Source: Methylogaea oryzae
GTDB taxonomy: Bacteria > Pseudomonadota > Gammaproteobacteria > Methylococcales > Methylococcaceae
Assembly: GCF_019669985.1 (NCBI RefSeq)
Contig: NZ_AP019782.1
Coordinates: 3,342,001 to 3,406,000 of the forward strand
Reading direction: 5' to 3'
Length of the DNA stretch: 64,000 bases
The translations under genes and the position numbers were made by a program. Under the pieces are notes generated by a model that ran no database searches, was not told the origin of the DNA, and saw nothing but the letters and a program-made list of their open reading frames with translations. This document shows positions 1-9,231 of this stretch, piece by piece. Position 1 is the stretch's first letter. Each line of letters begins with the position of its first letter.

Positions 1-2
1 TG

Positions 3-443
3 CTGGATTACTGGCATTACGCCGCCAAACTGGAAGGCAAGGGCTATCGGCCGCTGCTCAACGGCCAGGATTTGATGCATCAGCTGGGCATCAAAGCCGT
101 TCTCCCCAGCCTCGGGTACGTGTTTCGGGAAACTCTCGGCACGCAGCGCCCAGCTGCCCTGAAAGGGTTTTTGGCCGCCACGCAGGAAGCCAAACGCCTG
201 CTGTGCGAATCGGACCCCGCCTGGGAAAAAGTAAAGTCCCTGACCCAGGAGGAAGACCCTGCGGCGTTGGCCAGCTTGCGGCGCAACTATTGCGCCGGAC
301 AGGTGCGGCACTGGGGCGCGGACGAGCAAAAAGCGGCCGAAACGCTCTACCGGCTGCTCAAGCAAGCCGGCGGCGCGGAAGCCGCCGGCCAATCGGAAAC
401 GCTCGCCCCCGGTACGTTCTGGCCCCACGCCGCCGACCGGTGA
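3..443 (+). CDS. ABC transporter substrate-binding protein, C-terminal part
   Basis: The frame is open from the window edge, so only the last 146 residues are visible and the true start lies outside. The text (LDYWHYAAKLEGKGY, then a helix-rich tail ending HAADR) resembles the C-terminal lobe of NitT/TauT/SsuA-type periplasmic binding proteins. The permease and ATPase genes that follow in the same direction support this: the stop lies 26 bp before the permease start. The expected role is capture of a small anion or organic sulfur/nitrogen compound in the periplasm. The substrate cannot be read from this fragment. The family call is moderately secure. Confidence 0.7.
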   Translation: MDYWHYAAKLEGKGYRPLLNGQDLMHQLGIKAVLPSLGYVFRETLGTQRPAALKGFLAATQEAKRLLCESDPAWEKVKSLTQEEDPAALASLRRNYCAGQVRHWGADEQKAAETLYRLLKQAGGAEAAGQSETLAPGTFWPHAADR

Positions 444-469
444 AGCCCGCCCAGCCAAGCCGCTAAGCA

Positions 470-1228
470 ATGCCTGACTTACGCCCCAGGCTCATCGCCG
501 CCTTGCCGCTGCTGTCGCTGCTCGCCCTGCTGGCGCTCTGGCAAACCGCCGCGCAACTGGCCGGCAGCCAGGCGCTGCCTACGCCCGCCGCCGTCGCGCA
601 GGTGCTGGCGCGGGAACTGGCCTCCGGACGCTTGCCGCATCACCTGGGCATCACCCTGGCGCGGCTGGGAGCCAGTTTCGCCGTGGCCATGACGTTGGGC
701 GCCGCGCTGGGCATACTGCTGGGCCGACGGCCGCTGCTCGACCGCTTTTTCGACCATTGGCTGGTGGTGTTTCTCAACATCCCCGCCCTCGTCACCATCA
801 TCCTCTGCTACGTTTGGTTCGGGCTGACCGAAAGCGCCGCCATGGCCGCCGTGGTGGTCAACAAACTGCCCAACGTGGCGGTGACGCTGCGGGAGGGCGC
901 GCGCAGCTTGGATCGGGACTTGTTGGAAATGGCGCAAAGTTATCGCTTCGGCCGCTGGAAGACCCTGCGTCACGTCGTCTGGCCGCAGTTGGCGCCTTTC
1001 CTGCTGGCGGCGTCCCGCAGCGGGCTGGCGCTGACCTGGAAAATCATTCTGGTGGTGGAACTGCTGGGGCGCAGCGACGGCATGGGCTACCAGCTGCAGC
1101 TGTTTTTCCAGATGTTCGACGTGGCCGGCATCCTAGCCTACACATTGGCCTTCGTCGTCGTGATCCAAGCGGTGGAAGCGGGCCTGTTGCGTCCCCTGGA
1201 CCGCCTTGCCGGACAATGGCGACGATGA
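470..1228 (+). CDS. ABC transporter permease, SsuC/TauC/NrtB type
   Basis: A 252-residue integral membrane protein with an N-terminal signal-anchor segment (about residues 10-30) and several further hydrophobic stretches. Residues 152-174 (EMAQSYRFGRWKTL followed by WPQLAPF) match the EAA loop by which binding-protein-dependent permeases dock onto the ATPase. Length is normal for the SsuC/TauC family (250-270). The gene follows the binding-protein gene and overlaps the ATPase gene by 13 bp, so the three form one operon. It forms the inner-membrane channel. Whether it imports sulfonate, nitrate, taurine or a pyrimidine precursor cannot be decided from sequence alone. Confidence 0.85.
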   Translation: MPDLRPRLIAALPLLSLLALLALWQTAAQLAGSQALPTPAAVAQVLARELASGRLPHHLGITLARLGASFAVAMTLGAALGILLGRRPLLDRFFDHWLVVFLNIPALVTIILCYVWFGLTESAAMAAVVVNKLPNVAVTLREGARSLDRDLLEMAQSYRFGRWKTLRHVVWPQLAPFLLAASRSGLALTWKIILVVELLGRSDGMGYQLQLFFQMFDVAGILAYTLAFVVVIQAVEAGLLRPLDRLAGQWRR

Positions 1229-1953
1229 CCCAGGTCGACATCCATATTCAGCGCAAAGCCTATAAGCCCGGCGCTCCGGCGGCCATCGAGGACTTGCACC
1301 TGTCGTTGGCTCCTGGGGAGTTCGTCTGCCTGGTGGGCCCCTCCGGTTGCGGCAAGACCACTCTGCTCAACTTGGTGGCGGGGCTGGATCGCGACTATCA
1401 GGGCGCCATCGACATCGGCCACCGGCAAGGCGCTGCGCCGGTCATCGGCTATGTCTTCCAAAATCCGCGCCTGTTGCCCTGGCGCACGGTCAGGGAGAAC
1501 ATCGACTTGGCCCTGCCCGGCGACGGCGGAGCCGACGTGGACGAGCTGTTGCGCATCCTGGGGCTGGAAGCGGCCCAGCACGTTTATCCGCAACGCTTGT
1601 CCCTGGGCATGAGCCGGCGCGCGGCCATTGCCCGCGCCTTCGCCGTCGAGCCCGACTTGTTGCTGATGGACGAACCGTTCGTCTCCCTCGACCCGCCCAC
1701 GGCGCGCCGGGTACGTCAGTTGCTGCTGGAAGTCTGGGGGGTACGCCCCCATACGGTGCTGTTCGTCACCCACGACCTGCGGGAAGCCATTAGCCTGGCG
1801 GATCGCTTGATATTCCTCACCCCCTCGCCCACCCGGGTCGTCGCCGAGGTGGCGGTGGACATTCCGCGCGCCGCGCGGGACCAAGAAAAAGCGGTGGAGG
1901 CGTTCCGTCAACGCCTGACGACGGAGCGGCCGGAAATCGGCCATTTGCTTTAA
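1216..1953 (+). CDS. ABC transporter ATPase, SsuB/TauB/NrtD type
   Basis: A 245-residue ATPase. The chosen ATG at 1216 overlaps the permease stop; a second ATG at 1225 is equally possible. Walker A is GPSGCGKT at residues 41-48 and Walker B is LLLMDEPFVSLD. The Q-loop region reads YVFQNPRLLPWRTV, typical of SsuB/TauB-like importers. The signature motif is LSLGMSRR instead of LSGGQ, a deviation also known in relatives of this importer family. The protein would energise the permease encoded just upstream. Nothing indicates the specific substrate. Confidence 0.85.
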   Translation: MATMTQVDIHIQRKAYKPGAPAAIEDLHLSLAPGEFVCLVGPSGCGKTTLLNLVAGLDRDYQGAIDIGHRQGAAPVIGYVFQNPRLLPWRTVRENIDLALPGDGGADVDELLRILGLEAAQHVYPQRLSLGMSRRAAIARAFAVEPDLLLMDEPFVSLDPPTARRVRQLLLEVWGVRPHTVLFVTHDLREAISLADRLIFLTPSPTRVVAEVAVDIPRAARDQEKAVEAFRQRLTTERPEIGHLL

Positions 1954-2209
1954 AACGAGCTGTGTCGCTTGCCGCAACGGTGCGGCATTTGCCCCAGGAA
2001 ATCGGGCGCCCGGCGCCCCGTCGACGGCAAGAAACCGCGTCCCACCTGCTGTAGCCGGAATGGCACAGCACTTGCCTTATATATCGCGCATAACCTCTTC
2101 GGAGCCTCTTGAGCACCGGCGCGGAACCTCGCCGCGGCCCCATCCTCACCTCACAGGAAGGGCCCGCGACCAGGCCTGCCCTCCCGTCGCCGGTCTTTTT
2201 TCCCCAGGA

Positions 2210-3097
2210 TTACAGCGCGATCTCCAGCCCCTCGCGCGCCAGGAAATATTCTGGATCTCCCGGCTTGCGGGGATAACGGGCCACGGCGTCGGCGAACACG
2301 CTCTCCAAGTCGTCGTCGCTACGCGTCGGCTCGTGGTGGGTGCAGTACAACCGCTTGGCTCGCACAGCCTGGGCTATCTGGATGGAAGAATCGAACGTGC
2401 CGTGGCCCCAGCCCTTTTTCGCGGGATACTCTTCCACGGTATAGGAAGAATCGGTAATCAGCACGTCCACCCCGGCGATGGCGGCGTATATGGCATCGCG
2501 TTGCTCGTCGATGAGCGCCTGGTATTCGGCGTAGCCGTCTTCGTCGGGCTCGTACAGGTTGTAGTGCGGCTCATGGTCCCCGGTAAAGAAAACCGACTTG
2601 CCGTCGCAATCGACCCGATAGCCCAAATTGATCACCGGGTGGTTGAGCAACACCGGCGTGACCACCGCGCTGCCCACCGTCACGCTTTCGCCGAACGCCA
2701 AGGTGACGTATTCCAAATCGGCTTTCAACTCGACTTCGCGCACGGGGAAATAGCTGTACTGCAACTGCACCCGCATCACCTGTTCCACGCCCTGGCCGGT
2801 CACGGGATCGAACGCGCCGTGCAGCCGCACGCGGTTGCCGGGAATGAAGATGGGGGTGAAAAACGGCAGTCCCTGGATATGGTCCCAGTGGCTGTGGGTC
2901 AGGAATATGTGGGCGGTCACCGGCATTTGGCTCATCAGGGATTGCGCCAAAGCGAAAATGCCGGTTCCGCCGTCCAGGATAATCAAGTCACCGGCGCCGG
3001 TGCGCACCTCGATGCAGGTGGTGTTGCCGCCGTATTTGGCCGTGCGCGGACCGGGCGAAGGGATGGAACCGCGCACACCCCAGAATCTGACCTTCAT
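2210..3097 (-). CDS. MBL-fold metallo-hydrolase
   Basis: A 295-residue protein starting MKVRFWGVRGSIPSPGP, the N-terminus typical of a bacterial metallo-beta-lactamase-fold group that includes 3',5'-cyclic-nucleotide phosphodiesterase-like and RNase Z-like hydrolases. The metal motif HSHWDH is at residues 68-73, and further candidate ligands are visible at TGDHEPH and CTHHEPT near the C-terminus. The start codon at 3097 overlaps the stop of the HDOD gene (ATGA), so the two genes are probably translationally coupled. The in-frame extension upstream lies inside the HDOD gene and is discarded. The substrate is unknown; a role in nucleotide signalling is an inference from the neighbour. Confidence 0.8.
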   Translation of the reverse strand: MKVRFWGVRGSIPSPGPRTAKYGGNTTCIEVRTGAGDLIILDGGTGIFALAQSLMSQMPVTAHIFLTHSHWDHIQGLPFFTPIFIPGNRVRLHGAFDPVTGQGVEQVMRVQLQYSYFPVREVELKADLEYVTLAFGESVTVGSAVVTPVLLNHPVINLGYRVDCDGKSVFFTGDHEPHYNLYEPDEDGYAEYQALIDEQRDAIYAAIAGVDVLITDSSYTVEEYPAKKGWGHGTFDSSIQIAQAVRAKRLYCTHHEPTRSDDDLESVFADAVARYPRKPGDPEYFLAREGLEIAL

Positions 3098-3972
3098 CAG
3101 GCGTTCTCCAGTTGGGCGAAAGTTTTCGCCTCCAGCAGCACTTTCTCCATCTCGCTCTCGCTGGGAATCACCTCCTCCAGCGACGTGGCGCCGAAATAGC
3201 GCAGTTGCTCGGCGGACGGCGTTTCGATGCAGGCATTGCCGCTGTCGCCGTAGCGCATTTGCTTGCTGATCTGGTTGGCCAGGAACAAGCAGGCGTGCAT
3301 CACGCCGGTATCGACGTTGGTGGAATGGTGATGCCGAATGCACTGCACCAGGGGCTGGGCGAACTGCCAGTGCTCGGCCAGCATGGAGCCCACCACGGTG
3401 TGGTCGGCGCCGATCATGCGCTGCTCGGCCAAATGCAGGGGAATATTCTCCTGCCGGCTGAGCGCCAAGGCCGCGCTGAACTCTTCCGGCATGAACTGGG
3501 CGAACACAACCTTACCGAAATCGTGCAGCAAGCCGGCGATATAGCAATCCATGGGCTCCAGGCCCGCATGCCCCACCCGGCCGCATAACAGCTTGGCCAA
3601 ACTGGCGGTGGACAAAGAATGCAGCAGGTATTGCTCGACATCGAAATCGGCGCCGTTATGCTTGGGCAAAATACCGATGGCGGCGATGCCCAGGGCAAGA
3701 TTTTTGACCGTATTGAATCCCAAATACACCACGCACTGGCTAACGGACGTGATTTTTTTGGGGAAGCTGTAATAGGACGAATTGATGACCTTCAATACCT
3801 TGATCGTCATCACCGGATCCGTTTCGATAACCTGCACCAACTCCTTGGGCGAGCAAGCCAAATCGCGGGTCAACTCCAGGATACGCTGCACGCTGCGCGG
3901 GAAAGCCGGCATTTGCTCCACGGCCGCCAGCAGCTTCTTGTCCAATTCCGCCGTAATCTGCCCCATATCCAC
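3097..3972 (-). CDS. HDOD domain protein
   Basis: A 291-residue protein with one HDOD domain over about residues 20-220. Typical features include FPRSVQRILEL near the N-terminus, an LLHDFGKVVF motif where HD phosphohydrolases carry HD, and IRHHHS later. HDOD proteins usually lack a complete catalytic metal site and act as regulatory or scaffold modules in signal transduction. It is co-transcribed and overlaps by 4 bp with the MBL-fold hydrolase. A second, distinct HDOD gene occurs at 28451-29296. The specific signalling partner is unknown. Confidence 0.85.
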   Translation of the reverse strand: MDMGQITAELDKKLLAAVEQMPAFPRSVQRILELTRDLACSPKELVQVIETDPVMTIKVLKVINSSYYSFPKKITSVSQCVVYLGFNTVKNLALGIAAIGILPKHNGADFDVEQYLLHSLSTASLAKLLCGRVGHAGLEPMDCYIAGLLHDFGKVVFAQFMPEEFSAALALSRQENIPLHLAEQRMIGADHTVVGSMLAEHWQFAQPLVQCIRHHHSTNVDTGVMHACLFLANQISKQMRYGDSGNACIETPSAEQLRYFGATSLEEVIPSESEMEKVLLEAKTFAQLENA

Positions 3973-4041
3973 ACGCCAGTTTTTTATTGATTTGGGCGAC
4001 CGAGCGCCATTGTTGCATTCTACCCGCTGACGCAGGATGGG

Positions 4042-4317
4042 TCAGTAACGTATGGCGAAATGATCGTATTCGCCGAACGGCACTTCTTCCTCCGTCAAGC
4101 TAACCTCCTGCACGCTCGCCAGCCCCGGCCCTTGATGGCACCACGCCACAAACGCGTCCACCGCCGCGGCCTCGCCCTCCGCCAAGACCTCCACCTCGCC
4201 GCCGGGCAAGTTCTTCGCGTAACCGCCGACGCCGAGGGATTGGGCGTGGGCGCGGGCAGCGGCGCGAAAGCTGACGCCCTGCACTCGGCCCTTAATATAC
4301 ATATGCGCTCGTTTCAC
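4042..4317 (-). CDS. acyP: Acylphosphatase
   Basis: A 91-residue protein, the normal length for acylphosphatase, which hydrolyses carboxyl-phosphate bonds of small acyl phosphates. The phosphate-binding loop GRVQGVSFR (residues 10-18) holds the catalytic Arg18, and the second active-site residue Asn36 lies in KNLPGGEVEV. Both positions match those of bacterial acylphosphatases. It is transcribed in the same direction as rlmKL, whose stop lies further left, with no overlap. Identification is secure. Confidence 0.95.
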   Translation of the reverse strand: MKRAHMYIKGRVQGVSFRAAARAHAQSLGVGGYAKNLPGGEVEVLAEGEAAAVDAFVAWCHQGPGLASVQEVSLTEEEVPFGEYDHFAIRY

Positions 4318-4362
4318 ACTCTCGTCTCCCGCGGCGGCTCGCCGCTATGGTAACCCAAACCC

Positions 4363-6564
4363 TCAGCGGCGGATTTTCCAGCACACATGTATGCGCGGAT
4401 TGCGCTGGAAATCCATGGGAATGGTTTGGCGGGTGATGTCCTCCACGCGGTATTGGTCCGACAAGCGCTCATCCAACAGGAACTTGCGCCGATTGGTGGA
4501 AAACACCAATAGCCCCCCCGGCGTCAGCAAGCGCATGGCGCCGTCGATGAGCACCCCATGGTCGCGCTGCACGTCGAATACGCCTTCCATCCGCTTGGAA
4601 TTGGAGAAGGTCGGCGGGTCGACGAAAATCAAGTCGTAGCCGGCGCCGCCGGCGCGAGCCGCCTGATCCAGCCAGGCCAAGCAATCCGCCTGCACCAGTT
4701 CGTGCTGATAACCGACCAGACCGTTCAACGCCAGATTGCGGCCGGCCCAATCCAGATAAGTGCGCGACATGTCCACCGAAGTGGTATGAATGGCGCCGCC
4801 CAGCGCCGCATGCACCGTGGCGCTGCCGGTGTAGCAGAACAAATTCAGAAAGCGCTTGCCGCCGGCCAACTCGCCCAGCATGTGGCGGGTGATGCGATGA
4901 TCCAGGAACAGGCCGGTATCCAGATAGTCCTCGAAGTTCACCCACAGACGGCAAGGGCCTTCCCGCACCTCGTGGAAACGCCCGCTGTCGGCCAGCTTAT
5001 CGTATTGCTCGGCGCCTTTCTGCTTTTGCCTCACCTTGAGATAAAGCCGGTCCGCCGGTATTTCCAACACCTCGGACACGGCCGCCAGGGCGTCGCCCAA
5101 ACGCTCGTCCGCCTTGGCCGGGTCGATGTCCTTGGGCGCGGCGTATTCCTGCACGTGCGCCCAGCGGGTATCCTCGCCCTGGTACAAATCGACGGCGACG
5201 GCATATTCGGGCAAATCGGCGTCGTATACGCGGTAGCACAGGATGTCGGACTGGCGTGCCCAACGCCCCAGATGTTTGAGGTTCTTGCGCAAGCGGTTGG
5301 CGAAACCCTCCGCCGCCGTGGAGCCGCTCTCACGGCGCTGACGCGCCCGGCGCAAGGCGTCGGCCACGGCCCGCCGCGCCGGCGTATCCGAGGCGGCGTC
5401 GCGCGGCGTGAAATAACGCTCGGGCGCGATGGCGAAAGTCAGCAAGCGGCATTCGATGGGCCCGTTGAATAAGGTGCGGGGCTTCTCGGAACGAATCCCC
5501 AGCCGGAACCCCAGCTCGGCATCGCCGGTCATGACCGCGCCGCGCCACCCCTCGAACTGGCCCCGCATCACCGCGCCCAATTGCTCGTACAGCGCCGCCA
5601 GGTCGTCCTCGGCGCCCAAGCGTTCGCCGTAAGGCGGATTCAATGCGACCAAGCCGTAATCGCCCTGGCGACGGGAATCGGCCATGGCTCGCCGCTCGAT
5701 ATGCACGTATTTCGCCACACCCGCCCGCTGGACGTTGGCGCTGGCGGCGGCGACCGCCCGCCGCTCCTGGTCGTAGCCGTAAATGCCGGGCATGCGCTCC
5801 AAGCCTGCGCGCCGGCGCTCTTCCGCCTCGGTGCGCAGGCGAGCCCACAACGCGACATCGTGCCGGCGCCATCCAAGCAAACCGAAATAGTCGCGCAGCA
5901 AGCCGGGCGCAATGTCGGCGGCCATCAGCGCCGCTTCGATCACCAAGGTGCCGGAGCCGCACATGGGATCGACGAACGCACCGCCATCCGCCGCCACCTG
6001 CGGCCAACCGGCCCACATCAGCACGGCTGCCGCGACGTTTTCCTTGAGCGGCGCGGCGCCGCCGTCTTCGCGGTAGCCGCGCCGGTGCAGACCGGCGCCG
6101 GCCAGGTCGATGCCCAGCCAGGCCCGGCCTTTATGCAAATGGGCGGACACCATGACGTCCGGCCGTTCGGTATCCACGCTGGGCCGCAGGCCGCCCTGGC
6201 GGCGAAACCGGTCGGCGATGGCGTCCTTCACCCGCAACGCGGCGAAGCGGCTGTGATTCAAGCCCGCGCTGGAGCCGCTCAGATCCACGGCGAAAGTGCC
6301 CGCCACATCCATGTGCTGCTCCCAAGCGGTATCCAGCACCCCGTTATAGAGTTCCGCTTCGTTCTGCGCCGGGATGTCGGCGATGAGCACCACCACGCGG
6401 CTGGCCAAACGCGACCACAGGCAAGCCCGATACGCCACTTCCTGCCCGCCCTTGAACCAGACGCCGCGATGGTCGACGCGGCATTCCGACGCGCCGAACG
6501 AGCGGAGCTCCTTCTCCAGCAGTCCTTCCAAAGCGGACGGGCAGGACGCGTAACACTCAAGCAT
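4363..6564 (-). CDS. rlmL: Bifunctional 23S rRNA methyltransferase RlmKL
   Basis: A 733-residue fused enzyme that modifies 23S rRNA: the N-terminal half (RlmL) makes m2G2445 and the C-terminal half (RlmK) makes m7G2069, in E. coli numbering. An N-terminal THUMP-like region is followed by the first SAM-binding domain (DPMCGSGTLVIEAALMA, then NPPYGERLG). The second Rossmann methyltransferase has FLNLFCYTGSATVHAA and DPPTFSNSKRM. Length is slightly above E. coli RlmKL (702). The start gives MLECYASCPSALEGLL, the usual family N-terminus. It appears monocistronic. Confidence 0.95.
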   Translation of the reverse strand: MLECYASCPSALEGLLEKELRSFGASECRVDHRGVWFKGGQEVAYRACLWSRLASRVVVLIADIPAQNEAELYNGVLDTAWEQHMDVAGTFAVDLSGSSAGLNHSRFAALRVKDAIADRFRRQGGLRPSVDTERPDVMVSAHLHKGRAWLGIDLAGAGLHRRGYREDGGAAPLKENVAAAVLMWAGWPQVAADGGAFVDPMCGSGTLVIEAALMAADIAPGLLRDYFGLLGWRRHDVALWARLRTEAEERRRAGLERMPGIYGYDQERRAVAAASANVQRAGVAKYVHIERRAMADSRRQGDYGLVALNPPYGERLGAEDDLAALYEQLGAVMRGQFEGWRGAVMTGDAELGFRLGIRSEKPRTLFNGPIECRLLTFAIAPERYFTPRDAASDTPARRAVADALRRARQRRESGSTAAEGFANRLRKNLKHLGRWARQSDILCYRVYDADLPEYAVAVDLYQGEDTRWAHVQEYAAPKDIDPAKADERLGDALAAVSEVLEIPADRLYLKVRQKQKGAEQYDKLADSGRFHEVREGPCRLWVNFEDYLDTGLFLDHRITRHMLGELAGGKRFLNLFCYTGSATVHAALGGAIHTTSVDMSRTYLDWAGRNLALNGLVGYQHELVQADCLAWLDQAARAGGAGYDLIFVDPPTFSNSKRMEGVFDVQRDHGVLIDGAMRLLTPGGLLVFSTNRRKFLLDERLSDQYRVEDITRQTIPMDFQRNPRIHVCWKIRR

Positions 6565-6727
6565 GGCTGATACCTTCTAAATCGAGCAAAAAGCGGAAGC
6601 GTCCGCCGTTCCCCAGGACCGCCCTCGCCGCTTGGGCTAAGGGCAGCCGTCAAAATTCGTCAAGGCCGGCGCGGCGCGCGGAAAACCGCGGCCTGCCCCT
6701 CGAAATCTGCGCGCCTCCCTGGCGCAC

Positions 6728-6760
6728 AAAAGCGAAAGCGCCCACGAGGGGCGCTTTCGC
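6728..6760 (-). terminator. Rho-independent terminator downstream of fae
   Basis: A perfect 12-bp inverted repeat (6732-6743 with 6749-6760, loop of 5 bases) is followed on the minus strand by a run of T (the A run at 6728-6731). It lies 47 bp past the fae stop, as expected for a highly expressed gene at the end of a transcript. Confidence 0.85.
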
Positions 6761-6806
6761 GATAAACCGCACGCCGCCCCGACCCGCGGGGCGGCGATGA
6801 AGCAGC

Positions 6807-7319
6807 TTACTTGTGGGCGGCGAACGGATGTTCTACCGAACCCTTCTGAGCCACTACGTCGGCTGCCTTCGGCTCGCCGGCTACGGCGCGCTTGATGGCC
6901 AGCTTGGTGGCTTCGTAGTTGTAGTCCTGGATCTTAGCGTCGTCTTCGGCCAACCAGTGGATGAACACGCCCACGCAGATGAACAAATCGTCGGCTTCGT
7001 CGGCCGGGATGGTGCCGTCTTCCACGCAATCCATCACTGCCATAGCCACGCCGCGCTGCGCCGGTCCGAACATCTGGACGGCTTGCTTGCCGTTCTTGAT
7101 GGTCACTTTGTTGAACATCACGGTGTTCGGCTTGCACATCAGGTTCGGAGCTACCACGGCCAGCAGGGACGAGAAGCCGTCCTTATTGTTGGTGACGCAG
7201 TTGGCGAAGGCGCTTTCAGCGGCGCTGCCGCGCGGCCCCAGGATCAGGTCGATGTGGGCGATTTCGTTGCCGCCGCCGCACAGTGCTTCACCGACCAACA
7301 GTTTGTTCACTTTACCCAT
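6807..7319 (-). CDS. fae: Formaldehyde-activating enzyme Fae
   Basis: A 170-residue enzyme that catalyses condensation of formaldehyde with tetrahydromethanopterin to methylene-H4MPT in the cytoplasm, the entry step of H4MPT-linked formaldehyde oxidation. The N-terminus [20 protein letters not shown] matches bacterial Fae, and the conserved active-site His22 is present. I chose the ATG at 7319 because GAGGAG stands 5-6 bases before it; the in-frame ATG at 7376 would add an AT-rich leader-derived tail. The gene ends in a strong terminator and has its own -10 candidate at 7441-7446. It is the last gene of the cluster with mch. Confidence 0.97.
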   Translation of the reverse strand: MGKVNKLLVGEALCGGGNEIAHIDLILGPRGSAAESAFANCVTNNKDGFSSLLAVVAPNLMCKPNTVMFNKVTIKNGKQAVQMFGPAQRGVAMAVMDCVEDGTIPADEADDLFICVGVFIHWLAEDDAKIQDYNYEATKLAIKRAVAGEPKAADVVAQKGSVEHPFAAHK

Positions 7320-7440
7320 TGCTATCTCCTCTGGTGTAAAAAACGAAAAAAATTTTTGAATCAACGACATTGCCATGATCTCCCTAACATCGGATCGGGG
7401 CCAACCAGCGCCCCGCTCAATGCCACTGCTCAGGCTGGTA

Positions 7441-7446
7441 ATTATA
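7441..7446 (-). promoter_or_regulatory. Candidate -10 element for fae
   Basis: On the minus strand a perfect TATAAT lies about 120 bp before the fae start, in the short gap after the CitG-like gene. No good TTGACA partner is seen at 16-18 bp, so the promoter call rests on the -10 hexamer and the long A+T-rich leader. It would let fae be expressed above the rest of the cluster. Confidence 0.35.
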
Positions 7447-7459
7447 CCCGCGTGGCATT

Positions 7460-8320
7460 TTAATTATAGTTATCGAACAGCGCGCATAAGCGCACGGCCA
7501 ATAGGCCCGCTACCGTTAAATCGGCCGTTGTGCCCGGATTCACCCCCACGGCCTTGAATTCGGCATCCACTTCCCGCAGTAGCTCCAAACAACGGTCAGG
7601 CCCGTCTTTGGACAAACTCTCTTCGACAAGAGCCATCCGCTCCGCCACCATCCTGGAATAACGATCACCATACTTGCGCTCGATATGGCTGTCGGGAATC
7701 CGCCGTAACAATCCGGCGAAGATATCCACGGCAAGCCATGCCTCGTCCTTGCCTGGCCGCCGCGAAGTATGATACCTGGGTATGGCAAAGTCAAAAATAT
7801 CTGGGTAGCCGTTGACGTACTGATAGGCGATGCGGTCCCGCTGCGCCGCCAGGGCCATGGCCTCCAGCAAGGTCACTTGCGGCGCGTCGCGCACATCCTG
7901 CTGGGGGGCTTCGCCCAAGCCGCCCGGCGAGGCTAAACGGATGGCCTCGTATACCGCCTCGGCGTCTTCCCGCGTGGTGTTTTGCAACACCACGGACAGG
8001 GACTGGCGCAGGTCGGCGCCACGCGGCTGCTGGACCGCTTGGATCAAGGGGGCGCATAGCAGCAAGATGCCCAGGTTCGTGTTGCAATCCACCACCGCCC
8101 AAGTGGCTCGAGTGGCCTCCCGTATTTTCTCCCCCAGGGACAGCGAAGGATCTGCGAGGGGAGCAGCACTGGCGGCGGCGCTGCGGCGGAAATGCTCCAC
8201 CGTCATGCCGTGGCCTTCGGAATACACGCTCACGTTGCCCGGCTTGAAGGCCTGCAGCTCCAGCTCGCAGGCTTCGAGATAGGCCTGCTGCACCGCCTGG
8301 CGCAAATCCCGCCGGCTCAC
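7460..8320 (-). CDS. CitG-like triphosphoribosyl-dephospho-CoA synthase family protein of the H4MPT cluster
   Basis: A 286-residue protein of the CitG family, with KPGNVS near the N-terminus and NTNLG in the middle, two conserved CitG-type motifs. Members of this branch are found in methylotrophs next to H4MPT genes rather than citrate-lyase genes, and their reaction is not established. They are presumed to act in C1-carrier (methanopterin or methanofuran) biosynthesis. The GTG at 8320 overlaps the stop of the preceding ATP-grasp gene (GTGA), implying coupling; the longer ORF upstream lies inside that gene. Family is fairly sure; function is inference from context. Confidence 0.8.
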   Translation of the reverse strand: MSRRDLRQAVQQAYLEACELELQAFKPGNVSVYSEGHGMTVEHFRRSAAASAAPLADPSLSLGEKIREATRATWAVVDCNTNLGILLLCAPLIQAVQQPRGADLRQSLSVVLQNTTREDAEAVYEAIRLASPGGLGEAPQQDVRDAPQVTLLEAMALAAQRDRIAYQYVNGYPDIFDFAIPRYHTSRRPGKDEAWLAVDIFAGLLRRIPDSHIERKYGDRYSRMVAERMALVEESLSKDGPDRCLELLREVDAEFKAVGVNPGTTADLTVAGLLAVRLCALFDNYN

Positions 8321-9231
8321 GACGCGGCCTCGTCGAGCACCGGCAAATCGCAGCGAACCAGGAAATCCTCCGCCAGCGCTTCGGCCACGTTGATCTCGCA
8401 CACGCTCTGCAAGCCTTTCCAGGCCGGCACGCTGTTGACTTCGATGACGCTGAAGCCGCCGTTGGCGTCGCGGATCACGTCCACCCCGGCATAATCCATG
8501 TCCAGCGCCGCCACCGCCGCCTCGGCCAGGTCGCGCAACCGGCCGTCCAACGCCGCCGCCTCGCAGCGCCCCCCCTGGGCCACGTTGTTGAGCCAGGTTT
8601 GGCCGTAACGGCGCATGGCAGCCACCGCGCGGCCGCGTATGACGAAGACGCGCCAGTCGTGATAGGCCTCGTCGCCGCAGTCGACGAAGCGTTGCAGGTA
8701 ATAAACGCCGTTGCTGGCCGCCAGATTGAACAAATCGTCGAGGCTTTCCAGGCGTTGCAAGCCTTCGCCCTGGGAACCGAACAAGGGTTTGGTCACCAAC
8801 TGGTTACCGGCGCGCAGCTCCTTTTCCACCACCGCCAGCGCGTGTTCGCGGTCGCGCAGCACCCAGGTGGGCGGGGTCGGCACACCGGCGCGGCGCAGCA
8901 GGAAACTGGTCATGCCCTTGTCCACCGTGCGCTCCACCGCGCGGGCGTCGTTGTAGACCTTGACGCCCAGTTCGCGCAGCCCGTGCAATACGTTGAGGTA
9001 AAAGATGACCTCTTCCAGCGTGCCGCCGGGCACGCCGCGCACGAACACGCCGTCCGGCAAGCGTCCCTCGAAACCGGAAACGACGACCGGCAAACAATGC
9101 TCGCTTTCCAGATTCAGGCGGCAGGCGGTGAGGGAAACGAACTCCCCGACATGGCCCCGGCCGGCCAAAGCGCGCTTCAGTTGCGCGCCGTGCCAACCGG
9201 GATCGTCGGTGACGATGGCGAAGCGGGCCAT
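8317..9231 (-). CDS. RimK-like ATP-grasp ligase of the H4MPT cluster
   Basis: A 304-residue ATP-grasp protein of the RimK/MptN (alpha-L-glutamate ligase) type. An ATP-binding lysine and glycine loop is visible in VTKPLFGSQGEGLQRL, and the metal-binding end in GFSVIEVNSVPAWKGL. Archaeal MptN adds glutamate to tetrahydromethanopterin. Bacterial homologues beside mch are presumed to modify the tail of methanopterin or methylofuran, whose polyglutamate chain needs such ligases. The start directly abuts the mch stop (9231/9232), so it is in the mch operon. The substrate assignment is inference. Confidence 0.8.
   Translation of the reverse strand: MARFAIVTDDPGWHGAQLKRALAGRGHVGEFVSLTACRLNLESEHCLPVVVSGFEGRLPDGVFVRGVPGGTLEEVIFYLNVLHGLRELGVKVYNDARAVERTVDKGMTSFLLRRAGVPTPPTWVLRDREHALAVVEKELRAGNQLVTKPLFGSQGEGLQRLESLDDLFNLAASNGVYYLQRFVDCGDEAYHDWRVFVIRGRAVAAMRRYGQTWLNNVAQGGRCEAAALDGRLRDLAEAAVAALDMDYAGVDVIRDANGGFSVIEVNSVPAWKGLQSVCEINVAEALAEDFLVRCDLPVLDEAAS

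Noticed and set aside
2060-3199. Plus-strand frame opposite the MBL-fold gene
   Set aside because: It is a shadow of a conserved minus-strand gene with catalytic motifs and lacks any recognisable domain itself.
7320-7376. Upstream start for fae at 7376
   Set aside because: The extra residues are encoded by an AT-rich leader and are not found in Fae proteins; the ATG at 7319 has a clear ribosome site.
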